Notes under the pieces: model-generated
Database searches by the model: none
Told to the model about the DNA's origin: nothing
Seen by the model: the letters and a program-made list of their open reading frames with translations, nothing else
Origin: Streptomyces sp. YIM 121038
GTDB lineage: Bacteria; Actinomycetota; Actinomycetes; Streptomycetales; Streptomycetaceae
Direction of reading: 5' to 3'
Length of the DNA stretch: 64,000 nt
Assembly (NCBI RefSeq): GCF_006088715.1
Contig: NZ_CP030772.1
Location: forward strand, 310,001 to 374,000
Position numbers and translations under genes: made by a program
Shown: positions 55,420-64,000 of the stretch, in pieces
Position numbering within the stretch: the stretch's first letter is position 1
Layout of the letters: each line of letters begins with the position of its first letter

Positions 55420-58143
55420 TCATACTGCTCCTCCTGCTGTACTCATTTGGGATTGGGGTGTGAACTTCCTGCAGTTCAAGGCTCGTTGGTGGCATGCTGC
55501 CTCAACGCCCGGGGGCCAGGGAATGCTGACGCGGCCGCCAGCGGCGCGGTGGGCGGTGAGGTCGCCCTGGTAGATCCAGTGGTAGACCGTGCCGGCCCGG
55601 ATGCCGAGTCGAGCGGCCGCGTCCTGGACGCTGATCTCACCGTTTTCAGAGATCTCGGCAGGCAGCGGATGACTGCCGGGGCCGGTGGGGCCTGGGTGTT
55701 TGGGCTGCGCCAGCTGCCAGCGGAGGTCGGCCTCGATGTCGTCGTCCCAGGCGATGGCGACGCGGCCGTTGCGCAAGTGGCGGGCGGTGAGGCGTCCGGC
55801 CCGGATCTGGTAGGCGATGGCTGCGGGCAGCGCGCCCAGACGGGCCGCGGCCTGCTGGATGCTCAGCTCATCGTGCCCCTCGGACAAGGGGCGGCTGCCG
55901 GTCCCGTGCGGGACGAACTGTTCGGGGCGGGCGAGCCAGTTGCGGCAGGCGGTCTCGGTCTCCTGGTCCCAGGGGATGCACCAGCGGGTGTCGGGGCCCT
56001 TGCGGGCGGTGAGCCGGCCGAGGCGGATCCAGTAGTAGAGGACGTGGCAGACCACGCCGAGCCGGTCGGCGGCCTGCTGGACAGTGATCTCGCCCGGTCG
56101 GATCTCGCGGGGGACGAGGTCGTGCGGGATGAGGTGGCCGGAGGCGTCGATCTGGCTGCGGCAGGCGGCCTCGACTTGCTCGTTCCAGGGGATGCACCAT
56201 CGTCCACCAGGCTCTTTGCGACCGGACAGTCGGCCGTGGGTGAGCCAGTAGTAGACCGCGTTCGCACTGATGCCGAGGATCTGCGCGGCCTGGTCGACAC
56301 TGACCTCGCCGTCCTGGAACGGGGACGGGGCGGGGATCTGGTAGGTGTAGCGGACCCACTTGACGGCCGCAACGGTGTAGCACTGTCCGGTGCCGGTCAT
56401 CAGCCCGGCCCGGGCGAGCTCGGCGGTGATCTCTGCGTTGCTGCGGGTGGGGCTGAGCTGGGCGATCAACTCCCGTGCCGCAGCCGGGGTCTTGCGGACC
56501 TGGGCCGAGGTGTGGGGGCGGCGGATGTCGAGAACGTCGGTCGCTCCGGTGTGCCAGCGCACCCCGATCCGGGCCCGGGCGCGGTCCGTCTCGGGCAACA
56601 GCGTGACGTCCGAGATCAAGGTCCGCAGCAGCCGCTTGCGGTCCCGGTCCTTGGTCGTGTCGGCCCACCACAGCCTGGGCAGACCGGCGGCGAGTGCCCG
56701 CAGCCCGTCGCGGTCCGGCAGTGCCGGCCGGGCCTCGCGGACCTGGGCGAGTGCCGCCTCGGCCTCGGCCAGGGCGACCAGCCGGGCCTCCCAGCGGGAC
56801 TCCAGCGTGCGGGCGACGAGCCGGTTCTCCGGCTCGACCGCGTTGAAGGCGCGCTCGGCCCGCTGGGCATCGAACCGGGCCCGCTCGACGGCGAGTTCAG
56901 CCGCCCGGTGGGACCGGCTGTGCCGGACGGTGACTTCGTTGGCGGCGGCCAGGGCCAGCTCGATCTGGCCCGGGGACAGCGCGCTGAGCAGCAGCCGGGC
57001 CACCGGCTCATCGACCGCGTCAGCCCTGATTGAGCGGCAGGTCGCGGTGGCCTCGTGATCGGCGCGCGACGACGAACAGCCGTAGGCCGCCTGCTGGTAC
57101 TCGTAGTACCGGGTGGTCATGGGGCGTCCGCACGAGCCGCAAAGCATGATCCCCTGACACAAGGCCAGGCCCTCGCGCGGCGGACGGGCCCCGTCGTGGG
57201 TGCAGTTCGCCTTGAGCTTCGCCTCGTTGGCCAGGTAGTCGTCCCAGCTGATGTAGCCCTCGTGGTGCCCGTGCAGCACGATCGGCCACTGCGCGCGGGG
57301 CCGCAGCACGATCCCGGTGTGGACGCTGCCGTCCGGACGGACGGTGCGCCGGGTGAGATAGCGGCCGTAGACATAGGTGCCTGCGTAACACGGGTTGCGC
57401 AACAGCCCCAGCACTCGGGAGTGCGTGAGCTTGCCCCAGCGCAGCTGACCGGCCCAGATGCCACCGTAGGCGCGCAACGGGAAGCGCCGCCCGACGTATG
57501 CGCCGACCACCTTGAACGCCGAGCCCTGCTCCTGGAACACGGCGAATACGTCGGCGATCGCGGCCTGGACCTCCTGGTCCGGGTCGATCACGCAGCAACC
57601 CTCGTCGTCGTAGACGTAACCGACCGGCAGCGGGAACCGCAGCTCGCCCCTCCCCGCCGCGGCCCGCTTCGCGCCATGCAGCCGGCCGGCGAGGATGTGC
57701 AGCTCCGCCTCCGACATGCTGCCTTTCAAACCGAGCAGGAGACGATCGTTGATGTCCGCGAGGTCGTAGACGCCGTCCGCGTCCACCAGCAGCGCGTCGG
57801 TCAGCCGGGCCAGCTCCAGCAGGCGGGCGAAGTCTGCCGAGGAGCGGGCCAGCCGGCTCACTTCCAGGCCGAAGACTGCCCCTACCTCCCCCAAGCAGAC
57901 CTGCGCGACCAGGTCCCGAAACCCCAGGCGCTCGGATCCGAACTTCGCCGAGCGGCCCAGATCCGCGTCGATGACGAGCACGTCCTCACGCGCCCACCCC
58001 AGCTCCACAGCCCGTTCCACCAGGTCGTACTGCCGCAGCGTGGACTCGGTGTTGTCCCGGACCTGTACGTATGTCGACTGCCGCAGATAGATCGCCGCCG
58101 TCCTGGAGCGGTGCGACGCCGTGATCTTCGACAGCCCGTTCAT
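55420..58143 (-). CDS. Large serine recombinase with four C-terminal HTH repeats
   Basis: 907 residues from ATG 58143. Resolvase domain (about 1-155): RTAAIYLRQSTYVQVRD with the nucleophilic Ser, VIDADLGRSAKFG, GAVFGLEVSRLARSSADF. Recombinase domain to about 300 (FPLPVGYVYDDEG, LLRNPCYAGTYVYGR). Zn ribbon MLCGSCGRPMTTR with GCSS and TCRS, then the coiled coil AVEPENRLVARTLESRWEARL. The last 300 residues hold four helix-turn-helix repeats at about 612, 684, 758 and 835, each ending like RWCIPW (for example VDQAAQILGISANAVYYWL, VQDAAARLGIRAGTVYHWI). It integrates or excises the element at CG-core att sites. All catalytic residues are present. It ends 15 bp from the left junction. A short helical ORF overlaps its start. 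Confidence 0.85.
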   Translation of the reverse strand: MNGLSKITASHRSRTAAIYLRQSTYVQVRDNTESTLRQYDLVERAVELGWAREDVLVIDADLGRSAKFGSERLGFRDLVAQVCLGEVGAVFGLEVSRLARSSADFARLLELARLTDALLVDADGVYDLADINDRLLLGLKGSMSEAELHILAGRLHGAKRAAAGRGELRFPLPVGYVYDDEGCCVIDPDQEVQAAIADVFAVFQEQGSAFKVVGAYVGRRFPLRAYGGIWAGQLRWGKLTHSRVLGLLRNPCYAGTYVYGRYLTRRTVRPDGSVHTGIVLRPRAQWPIVLHGHHEGYISWDDYLANEAKLKANCTHDGARPPREGLALCQGIMLCGSCGRPMTTRYYEYQQAAYGCSSSRADHEATATCRSIRADAVDEPVARLLLSALSPGQIELALAAANEVTVRHSRSHRAAELAVERARFDAQRAERAFNAVEPENRLVARTLESRWEARLVALAEAEAALAQVREARPALPDRDGLRALAAGLPRLWWADTTKDRDRKRLLRTLISDVTLLPETDRARARIGVRWHTGATDVLDIRRPHTSAQVRKTPAAARELIAQLSPTRSNAEITAELARAGLMTGTGQCYTVAAVKWVRYTYQIPAPSPFQDGEVSVDQAAQILGISANAVYYWLTHGRLSGRKEPGGRWCIPWNEQVEAACRSQIDASGHLIPHDLVPREIRPGEITVQQAADRLGVVCHVLYYWIRLGRLTARKGPDTRWCIPWDQETETACRNWLARPEQFVPHGTGSRPLSEGHDELSIQQAAARLGALPAAIAYQIRAGRLTARHLRNGRVAIAWDDDIEADLRWQLAQPKHPGPTGPGSHPLPAEISENGEISVQDAAARLGIRAGTVYHWIYQGDLTAHRAAGGRVSIPWPPGVEAACHQRALNCRKFTPQSQMSTAGGAV

Positions 58144-58273
58144 GACCGCCGCCCAGCGCCGACTCGACCATGTTGGCCAGCACCGTCACCTGCTCGCACA
58201 ACGCACCCACCTGCGGCATCAGCCCGCACCCCCGGCCCCATCAAGGACCGCGTCCGGCTCATCCCCGCCGCCT

Positions 58274-58528
58274 TCACGATGCCCCGCCCACCGCTCGTTC
58301 ACCCCGGCGGACGAGCGCATCCGCCAACTCCCGCGCAGCACAGAGCTGTTCAACCGAGAGCCGGTGGTCCAACGGCACCTCCCCGCGGTCCGTCCACGCC
58401 TGCGGCAGCGTCACCGTCCGGGCCGCCCCGTACGCGCACACGAACACCAGCGCACCACCCCGGCGCTTGGCGTACAGAATCTCCAGACGCTCGCCCACCA
58501 TCGCGTGGAACGGATACGTCACCGTCAC
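58274..58528 (-). CDS. DUF5372-like small protein ahead of the recombinase
   Basis: 84 residues if started at GTG 58528 (VTVTYPFHAMVGERLEILYAKRRGGALVFVC), with LPQAWTDRGEVPLDHRLSVEQLCAAREL after it. This is the pattern of a small SH3-like Streptomyces family (DUF5372) that I associate with recombinase-bearing elements. Role unknown; possibly a directionality or DNA-binding accessory. It is the first gene of the element. Confidence 0.65.
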   Translation of the reverse strand: MTVTYPFHAMVGERLEILYAKRRGGALVFVCAYGAARTVTLPQAWTDRGEVPLDHRLSVEQLCAARELADALVRRGERAVGGAS

Positions 58529-58571
58529 AAAACCCAAAGACGACCTGGACGAACCGGCACTACGCCGTGAC

Positions 58572-58730
58572 CGTCGGCACGCCCAGCGGGCGTCGCTTCC
58601 CGTTCTTCTTCGGGATGTAGACCCGCCTGGCCGGTGCCCACCGATACGACTCCCGGCGCAGAGCGCCGATAGTCGTGTCAATCTTGGCCAGGGACATGCC
58701 GTCCACGGTTTCGCTGGTCACCCCGGGTGG
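58572..58730 (-). pseudogene. Outer-intron RT, N-terminal piece
   Basis: Reads PGVTSETVDGMSLAKIDTTIGALRRESYRWAPARRVYIPKKNGKRRPLGVPT, the RT0-RT1 region, continuing across the recombinase element into the piece at 54797-55403. Its own 5' end is cut by the IS3 element at about 58740, so the true start and the ribozyme 5' domains of the outer intron are lost. Confidence 0.75.
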
Positions 58731-58778
58731 GTCTCCCCTCGTACTGTGGAGTCGTGACCATAGGGGTAGTTGAGGGTC

Positions 58779-59075
58779 ATGGCGGAGAAGCGACGGAAGT
58801 ACGATGCCGAGTTTCGTGAGGGTGCGGTCCGCATCGTGCTGGAGACCGGGAAATCGTCTGCGCAGGTCGCGTGGGACCTGGGGGTGCACGAGGGCACGCT
58901 CCAGACCTGGGTCCACCGTGCGAAGACCCGTGCGGACGCGGAGGCCGTGGGCGGACTGAACGAGTCCGAACGCGAGGAACTGCGTCGGCTGCGCGAGGAG
59001 AACAAGCAGCTGCGCAGGGAGAACACCGAGATCGGGATGGAGCGCGATGTCCTCAAGCGCTCCGTGGTCCTCTGA
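58779..59075 (+). CDS. IS3-family OrfA
   Basis: 98 residues from ATG 58779 (MAEKRRKYDAEFREGAVRIVLE). HTH_8 helix-turn-helix SSAQVAWDLGVHEGTLQTWVHRAK, coiled coil ESEREELRRLREENKQLRRENTEIGMERDVLKRSV. Intact. It is a different IS3 subgroup from the copies at 9.6 and 25.5 kb. The left end of the element lies near 58746. Confidence 0.8.
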   Translation: MAEKRRKYDAEFREGAVRIVLETGKSSAQVAWDLGVHEGTLQTWVHRAKTRADAEAVGGLNESEREELRRLREENKQLRRENTEIGMERDVLKRSVVL

Positions 59076-59092
59076 GTGAAGGAGGCGATGAA

Positions 59093-60008
59093 GTGACGGT
59101 TGCGGGCTTCATCGCCGGCCAGCGGGCCGAGCACCATGTCCCGCACACCGTGTCCTGCCGGGCGCTGGAAGTGTCCGAGTCCTGGTTCTACAAGTGGCGC
59201 CGCCGCCCCGAACAGCCGACGAAACGCGAGGTCAGACGGGCCGCTCTGGCAGAGCGGATCATCCACTTCTTCAACGCGTCGGGGCGGACGTACGGGTCGC
59301 CGAGGATCACGCTGGACCTGTGGGCCGAGGGCTGGCAGGTCTCGCCCAACACCGTCGCCCAGATCATGGCCGGGCTCGGGCTCCAGGGCCGCAAGCCCCC
59401 GCGCCGGCGCCGGAACCTGACCCGTCAGGGCAAGCGGAAAGCCGCCCGTGACCTGGTACTTCGACGCTTCGACGCGATCGCGCCGGACGTGTTGTGGTGG
59501 GGCGATATGACCGAGGCCGAAACCGGTGAGGGCAAGCTCTACCTCGCGTCCGTGCACGATGCGTTCTCACGCCGGGTCCTGGGCTACGCGATGGGCCCCA
59601 GGCATGATGCGTCCCTGGTCGGCGCGTCACTGCAGATGGCCGCCGCGACCCGCGGCGGCGCCGTGGACGGCGTGATCTTCCACAGCGACAGGGGCCCGGA
59701 ATATACGAGTGAGGCGTACACAACAGCCTCTGCGACCGGCTGGGCGTGGTGCAGTCCATGGGGCGGGTGGGGTCGGCCCTGGACAACGCGGCCGCGGAAT
59801 CGTTCCACTCGTCGATCAAGGCCGAGTACATCCACCGGCACCGCTTCGCCACCCGCGCCGAGGCCCGGCTGAAGATCGCCACGTGGATCGCAGACTTCTT
59901 CAACCGCGCCGCAGGCACAGCGCGGCCGACGGACTGCCGCCGATCGAGTTCGAACACACCATCAACCAACAGCGTGCTGAGGCCCGTTCACGGACTCAAA
60001 CCGCATAG
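59093..60008 (+). pseudogene. IS3-family OrfB with two frameshifts
   Basis: Starts GTG 59093 (VTVAGFIAGQRAEHHVPHTVSCRALEVSESWFYKW), then SGRTYGSPRITLDLWAEGWQVSPNTVAQIM, VLWWGDMTEAETGEGKLYLASVHDAFSRR (first Asp) and VIFHSDRGPEYTSEA (second Asp). The frame shifts near 59715 to SLCDRLGVVQSMGRVGSALDNAAAESFHSSIKAEY (Glu) and near 59900 to the end RRRHSAADGLPPIEFEHTINQQ. All catalytic residues exist, but over three frames. Confidence 0.8.
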
Positions 60009-60033
60009 ACGAAGACTCCACGATCCCAGGGGA

Positions 60034-60610
60034 TTGCCAGTCCGGGGTCCTCCTCGTCGTCACCGGCCAGCACTCGGGCCTGGTCGCCGCGGTCCGCAAG
60101 GTGATGCTCGGTGCCGCCTGGCAGCGTTGTCGTGTTCATTTCCTGCGGAACGTCTTCGGCGTGATCGACCAGGACTCCGGGGAGATGGTTGCCGCGACGA
60201 TCCGCACCGTCTTCACCCAGCCCGCCGCGGAACTCGTGCGCGCCCAGCTGGACACCGTCGCCGACATGCCCGGCGCCCAGTTCCCCCAGGCCAAAGCCAT
60301 GCTGCTGGGCGCGAAGGAAGATCTGACCGCGTTCGCGGACTTCCCGCCCAGGCACTGGAAGAAGATCCAGTCGACGAACCCGCTGGAGCGGATTGACCGG
60401 GAGATCAAGCGCGGGGCCGACGCCGTCCAGGTCTTCCCCAACGACGACGCACTGCTGCGGCTGGTCACCGCCGTGCTCTTCGAGATGCACGACGAATGGA
60501 CCGCCTTCCCCCGCCGCTACCTCCCCGAAGGCAGCATGGACAAGCTCTACCGTGAGCTCCCCGAAAGCGCCCCGGCACTACCGAACGCCACGGACACGCC
60601 CGCCAGTTGA
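60034..60610 (+). pseudogene. IS256-family transposase C-terminal half
   Basis: GLVAAVRKVMLGAAWQRCRVHFLRNVF (the CxxHxxRN box), PAAELVRAQLDTVADMPGAQFPQA, FPPRHWKKIQSTNPLERIDREIKRGADAVQVFPNDDALLRLVTAVL (Glu box) and EWTAFPRRYLPEGSM. The N-terminal half is gone at the IS3 boundary near 60010. Different subgroup from the IS256 remnants at 20.2 and 34.9 kb. Confidence 0.85.
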
Positions 60611-61064
60611 TCCCATACACCACGACAAGGGACACGATCGGGCTTTGCTCCTGCGCGCTTGGGCGCTACACCCGGCGTCGGAGTAGTCAGACCTCGACAC
60701 CCGACCGAGCGGCAGGGGGCAGTCCGCAGCAATCACGCCCAGAATCTCTAGCCGTCCGACAGCACTGCCCGTACGGGCAGTGACCCTGCCGGATGCATGT
60801 TCGATAAACTGGACGCCGATCAGCGCTGGACGCACAGCACCACACATCGGCTCGCCGCTCTCAACGAGAGAATCACCATTGGTAAGTGTCGACCTGGAAG
60901 GAGTCACGCATCGTGACCGATGCGGGTCGCGAAGAGGCGGTGTCCCACTATGTACAACGCCATTGCTTTTACGGTTCGGGCTGGGCGTCAAGTGCCTGGT
61001 CATGGGGCGGGACCTCGGGTAGTTCCTGTGGTGTCGAGCCCAGGAACGAGTACCCGGAGGTCCC
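60611..61064. other. No gene seen
   Basis: About 450 bp after the IS256 stop, presumably its right end and spacer. Open frames here lack ribosome sites and recognisable products. Confidence 0.5.
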
Positions 61065-62040
61065 GTGTCGCAGCAGTCTGCCAGCGTCGGGCGATGCCCG
61101 ACACCCCTTGATGTGTATGCCCCGGGCCATCTGGGCGAGTTGACCCAGATCATCGACCCCTGCCTGGTCGATGCCGTTGTCGCCGAGACCGCGGCCCAGG
61201 AACAGCGGTTGCGACTGCTGCCCGCGCGGGTGGTGGTGTACTTCGTGCTCGCGCTCGCCGTGTTCGAGCGTGTCTCGTACGCGGGGGTGTGGGCGAAACT
61301 GACCGCTGGTCTCGGCAAGGTGGTGACGGCATGCCCGTGTGCGTCGTCACTGTCGCGTGCGCGACGCCGATTGGGCACAGCACCGCTGCACCGACTCTTC
61401 GAGGTCTTGGCATGTCCGGTCGCGCCCCCGGCCCGACGGGGCTCGTTCTACCGCGGACGGCGCTTGGTCGCACTGGACGGCACCACCCAGTGCGTCCCCG
61501 ACGATCCCGCTGTGACCTAGTGCTTCCCCAAGCACATCGGCGAGGTGAAGGAGTTCGGCTATCCGATGGTCCGACTGGTCGCCCTGGTGGAGTGCGGCAC
61601 CCGCGCCCTGCTCGACGCCGCCTTCGGCTCCGACCGCATCGGCGAACTGTCCTACGCGCACCGCCTGCTGGCCAGCCTGGACGCCTCCATGTTGCTGCTG
61701 GCCGACGCCTACTACGACGCGGTGGACTTCCTCAACGCGGTGTCCGAGACCGGCGCCGCATTCCTGCTGCGCTCCACCCGTAAACGCTTCCCGACCAACC
61801 GGCACGCGCTCCCGGACGGCTCCTATCTGACCTTCATCCGCTCCCAGCACTACCGCGCCGACCGTGGGTACGGCCGACGTCTCGTGGTCCGGATCATCGA
61901 AGCCTGGCTCACCGTCAGCCTCGAAGACGGCACCCAGCGCACCGAGTTGTGGCGCCTGATCACCAGCCTGCTCGACGCCGACCTCTGTTCCGCCCAGGAA
62001 CTGATCGAGATCTATCACCGCCTCTGGGAAGCCGAGTCAG
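61065..62040 (+). pseudogene. IS4-family transposase with TAG stop and lost C-terminus
   Basis: N-terminal IS4 domain LGELTQIIDPCLVDAVVAETAAQEQRLRLLPARVVVYFVLALAVF, then YAGVWAKLTAG, RRLVALDGTTQCVPDDPAV (first Asp). TAG at 61518-61520 follows; the same frame resumes with EFGYPMVRLVALVECGTRALLDAAFG, LLLADAYYDAVDFLNAV (second Asp), TELWRLITSLLDADLCSAQELIEIYHRLWEAE. After WEAE, where the catalytic Glu/transposase tail should follow, the frame enters unrelated DNA. Dead. Confidence 0.8.
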
Positions 62041-62075
62041 CCCACTGGTGGTGCGGGTCAAGCGAGTTGGGTCTT

Positions 62076-62600
62076 TCATGGTTGTCCTCCGCTGGGACGG
62101 GTGGTGGGTGGGGTGCTGCCGGTGAAGCGGGCCCGGGTGTAGTAGCCGGGCGGGCGCGAGCGTCGTTCGCGTAGGCGGTCGAGTTCCGCGGCATCCGCGG
62201 TGATGATCCAGTACTTGCCCTCGGGGTGGTGCCGGGCCGTGATCCAGCCGCGGTAGATCCAGTTGTAGACGCTGGCGGTGGGCATCTGCAGGGCGGCGGC
62301 GAGGTCCGTGACGGTCCACTCGTCCGGTCCGAGACTGCCGAGGGCGGCGAGCCGGCCGCGGCGGTTCGGGGTGCGGATGGCGTGCTGGTTCATCAGGGTC
62401 CGCACCTGGGCGGCGCCGAAGCGGGCGATGCGTTTGGGCGGGCGCAGGCCGTCGGCGTTGAGCCGGTCGGCGATCACCCGGGTTCCGTGTCCCTGGGCGG
62501 CGAGGGTGGTGACGCGTTCAAGGAGACGGGGGAAGTAGGCTGTCCTCCTGCCGTGGTGGGGGCAGAGCTCGGTGCCGCGGTCGGAGCAGTCATATCGGCG
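62076..62600 (-). pseudogene. C-terminal fragment of a recombinase-like protein with one HTH
   Basis: About 175 residues: AYFPRLLERVTTLAAQGHGTRVIADRLNADGLRPPKRIARFGAAQVRTLMNQH, then EWTVTDLAAALQMPTASVYNWIYRGWITARHHPEGKYWII. The last part has the same shape as one HTH repeat of the recombinase at 55420-58143. The N-terminal catalytic part is missing; upstream DNA belongs to the P450 gene. Confidence 0.55.
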
Positions 62601-63967
62601 CCGCTGGCGGGCGGGCTGGGGCGGGCGGAGAGGTGAAGGCGTAGCCCGCGCGGGGTCAGCGTTCCGCGGGGGGCTGCGGAGACAGTACGGCCGGGGATGG
62701 GGCGGAAGTTCCAGTGGGCGGCGATAGTAGCGAGGACGAGGGTGCCTTGGGTCATCGCGAAGGTGACGCCGATGCATTTGCGGGCTCCGCCGCCGAACGC
62801 GACCCAGGCATCCCGCGGAGGCGGCGTAGCGGTCTGTGGATCCCACCGGTCGGGGTCGAACACCTCCGCATTAGGGAACAGGTCGGCCCGGTGGTGTAGC
62901 AGGTAGGGGCTGATGGCTACGGTGGTGCCAGCCGGGATGTGATGCCCGGCGAAGTCGGTGTCCATCGCGGTCGTGCGCGTGAGCATCCAGGCGGGCGGGT
63001 ACAGGCGCAGGGTTTCGGTGAGGATCCGCCCAGTCAGTTTCAGGCGGGGCAGGTCGTCGAAGGCCGCCGCGGTGCGCCCGTCCAGGACGGTGTCGACTTC
63101 GGTGTGCAGCCGTGCCAGGACATCGGGATGATTAGCCAGCAGGTGCAGCGCCCATGCCAGAGTCGTGGCAACGGTCTCCACTCCGGCGACGAAGAACGAC
63201 ACGATCTGATCGATGAGTCCCTCGGCGTCCGGCGATGCGTCGGTGGGCCCCGGTAGTCCTTGAGGGGAGGGTGTGGCGGAATCGGCCAGCCTGACCAGTA
63301 TCGACAGCAGATCACCGTAGCCGGTGCCAGCCGAAACGGAGGCGGCAATCGCCTGGGTAAGGGTGTGGCGCAGCCGCTGGCGCGCGCGCTCAAAGCGGCG
63401 GTTGCCGGGCAGAGGAAGCTTGTTCACCAGGGGCGGCATGAGCATGCGCCGACCGAGGCCGTTCATCACGGTGGTCAAGTCGTCGATGAGACGGTTGACG
63501 GTGGTGGCGGGCAGGGCGGTCCCGAACATCGTGGCGACGAGCACCCGCGCGGTGAGCGTGTGCATCTCCGTGACAGGGTCGAGTTCCTCGCCGCCCTGCC
63601 AGGCTCCGACGATTGCCGTGATGTGATCGGCCATCACGCGCGCGTGGCCGGACTGGCGGGCGGGGTGGAAGGCGGGCTGGAGCTGGCGCCTCTGGCGCCG
63701 GTGGTCACGGTGCGGACAGGTGGCAAGGCCATTGCCCATGAACTCCCGGGCCCTGTCGACCAGGGGCCCGCCTTTGTCGAAGGTCTGATCGTCAAGGAGC
63801 AGCTGGCGGGTCAGCGCGGGGTCGCAGACCACTATAACCTGCCACGGGCCGAGGCGGACCCGGGCCAGGTCGCCGCAGGCAGGTAGGGAGCGTAGGAACG
63901 CCAGGGGATCGCGCACGAGTCGCAGAAGGTGCCCCGCCAGTGGCCAGGCTTGTGGGGGGTCTCCCAT
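62474..63967 (-). CDS. Cytochrome P450, C-terminal tail altered by an adjoining remnant
   Basis: From ATG 63967, though the frame is open to the window edge so the true start may lie outside. P450 signatures: I-helix FFVAGVETVATTLAW (AGxET), ETLRLYPPAW (ExxR), PDRWDP (PERF region) and the haem loop FGGGARKCIGVTFAM with Cys ligand. The catalytic domain ends near LRLHLSARP (about 62617). The further 47 Pro/Ser/Ala-rich residues are read through a recombinase remnant, so the natural stop was probably replaced. It oxidises an unknown small molecule with ferredoxin partners not seen here. The haem core is complete. Confidence 0.85.
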   Translation of the reverse strand: MGDPPQAWPLAGHLLRLVRDPLAFLRSLPACGDLARVRLGPWQVIVVCDPALTRQLLLDDQTFDKGGPLVDRAREFMGNGLATCPHRDHRRQRRQLQPAFHPARQSGHARVMADHITAIVGAWQGGEELDPVTEMHTLTARVLVATMFGTALPATTVNRLIDDLTTVMNGLGRRMLMPPLVNKLPLPGNRRFERARQRLRHTLTQAIAASVSAGTGYGDLLSILVRLADSATPSPQGLPGPTDASPDAEGLIDQIVSFFVAGVETVATTLAWALHLLANHPDVLARLHTEVDTVLDGRTAAAFDDLPRLKLTGRILTETLRLYPPAWMLTRTTAMDTDFAGHHIPAGTTVAISPYLLHHRADLFPNAEVFDPDRWDPQTATPPPRDAWVAFGGGARKCIGVTFAMTQGTLVLATIAAHWNFRPIPGRTVSAAPRGTLTPRGLRLHLSARPSPPASGADMTAPTAAPSSAPTTAGGQPTSPVSLNASPPSPPRDTEPG

Positions 63968-64000
63968 TGTGAAGGTGCGTCCGGGCGGTGTGGCGTGGGC

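Larger units (their letters stand above)
55404..58571 (-). mobile_element. Serine-recombinase element (about 3.17 kb) inserted in the outer RT gene
   Basis: Excising 55404-58571 joins GTGCCGACG to ATCAGGGACCGTG and restores GVPTIRDRVHQARVKN in the group II RT. The only base pairs shared by both junctions are CG (55404-55405 and 58572-58573), the 2-bp core expected of large serine recombinases. It carries the recombinase at its left end and a DUF5372-like gene at its right end. Confidence 0.75.

Noticed and set aside
1..64000. CRISPR arrays, tRNA and rRNA genes, replication origin, telomere-like palindromes
   Set aside because: I looked for regularly spaced repeats, cloverleaf-like CCA-proximal motifs, rRNA signatures and dense palindromes and saw none. 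This is a manual reading and could miss a tRNA.

Overview
The window is high-GC DNA with the codon bias, insertion-sequence families and secreted-protein style of a Streptomyces or close relative. It is best described as an accessory region, either a chromosome arm or a large plasmid. I see no rRNA, tRNA, CRISPR array or housekeeping gene. Most of the length is mobile DNA in layers: Tn554-like tnpABC, IS110, several IS3 types, ISL3, ISAs1, IS630, ISKra4, IS5, IS701, ISAzo13, IS256, IS1182, IS4, an unclassified DDE family, two large serine recombinases and group II introns. Most transposase genes carry frameshifts, in-frame stops or truncations.

Layout. 1-4.4 kb: decayed tnpC/tnpB/tnpA on the minus strand. 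4.7-13 kb: IS110 and IS3 remnants around two secreted proteins (a Gly/Thr-rich anchored protein and an RTX-repeat protein), an ISAs1 element with a target duplication, and a RelE/Phd-type toxin-antitoxin pair. 13.4-25.5 kb: IS630, ISKra4, IS5, IS701, ISAzo13, IS256, IS1182 and an intact DDE transposase, with one AT-richer secreted protein of unknown function at 17.4-18.4 kb. 25.5-36.6 kb: two near-identical IS3 copies around a SAM methyltransferase, a truncated regulator and a decayed serine recombinase, then an IS110 element.

36.7-48.4 kb is the main cargo, a small biosynthetic locus on the minus strand. It holds a two-module NRPS (C-A-T-C-A-T-TE) whose first A domain reads as serine and whose second is proline-like. 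The NRPS is translationally coupled to an unusual fusion of a flavin monooxygenase with a condensation/acyltransferase domain. After an inserted IS5-type element comes a short-chain dehydrogenase lacking the usual catalytic lysine. NRPS plus flavin monooxygenase matches the logic of bacterial pyrrolizidine alkaloids (pyrrolizixenamide, legonmycin), where an acyl-Ser/Thr-Pro intermediate is oxidatively ring-contracted. The product here is an inference.

48.7-58.7 kb is a nested intron complex. One old group II intron has its reverse-transcriptase ORF broken into three in-register pieces, by a 2.55-kb intact group II intron and by a 3.17-kb serine-recombinase element. A third intron with an intact RT sits against its domain V. 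The last 5 kb hold IS3, IS256 and IS4 remnants and a cytochrome P450 whose 3' end runs into a recombinase fragment.
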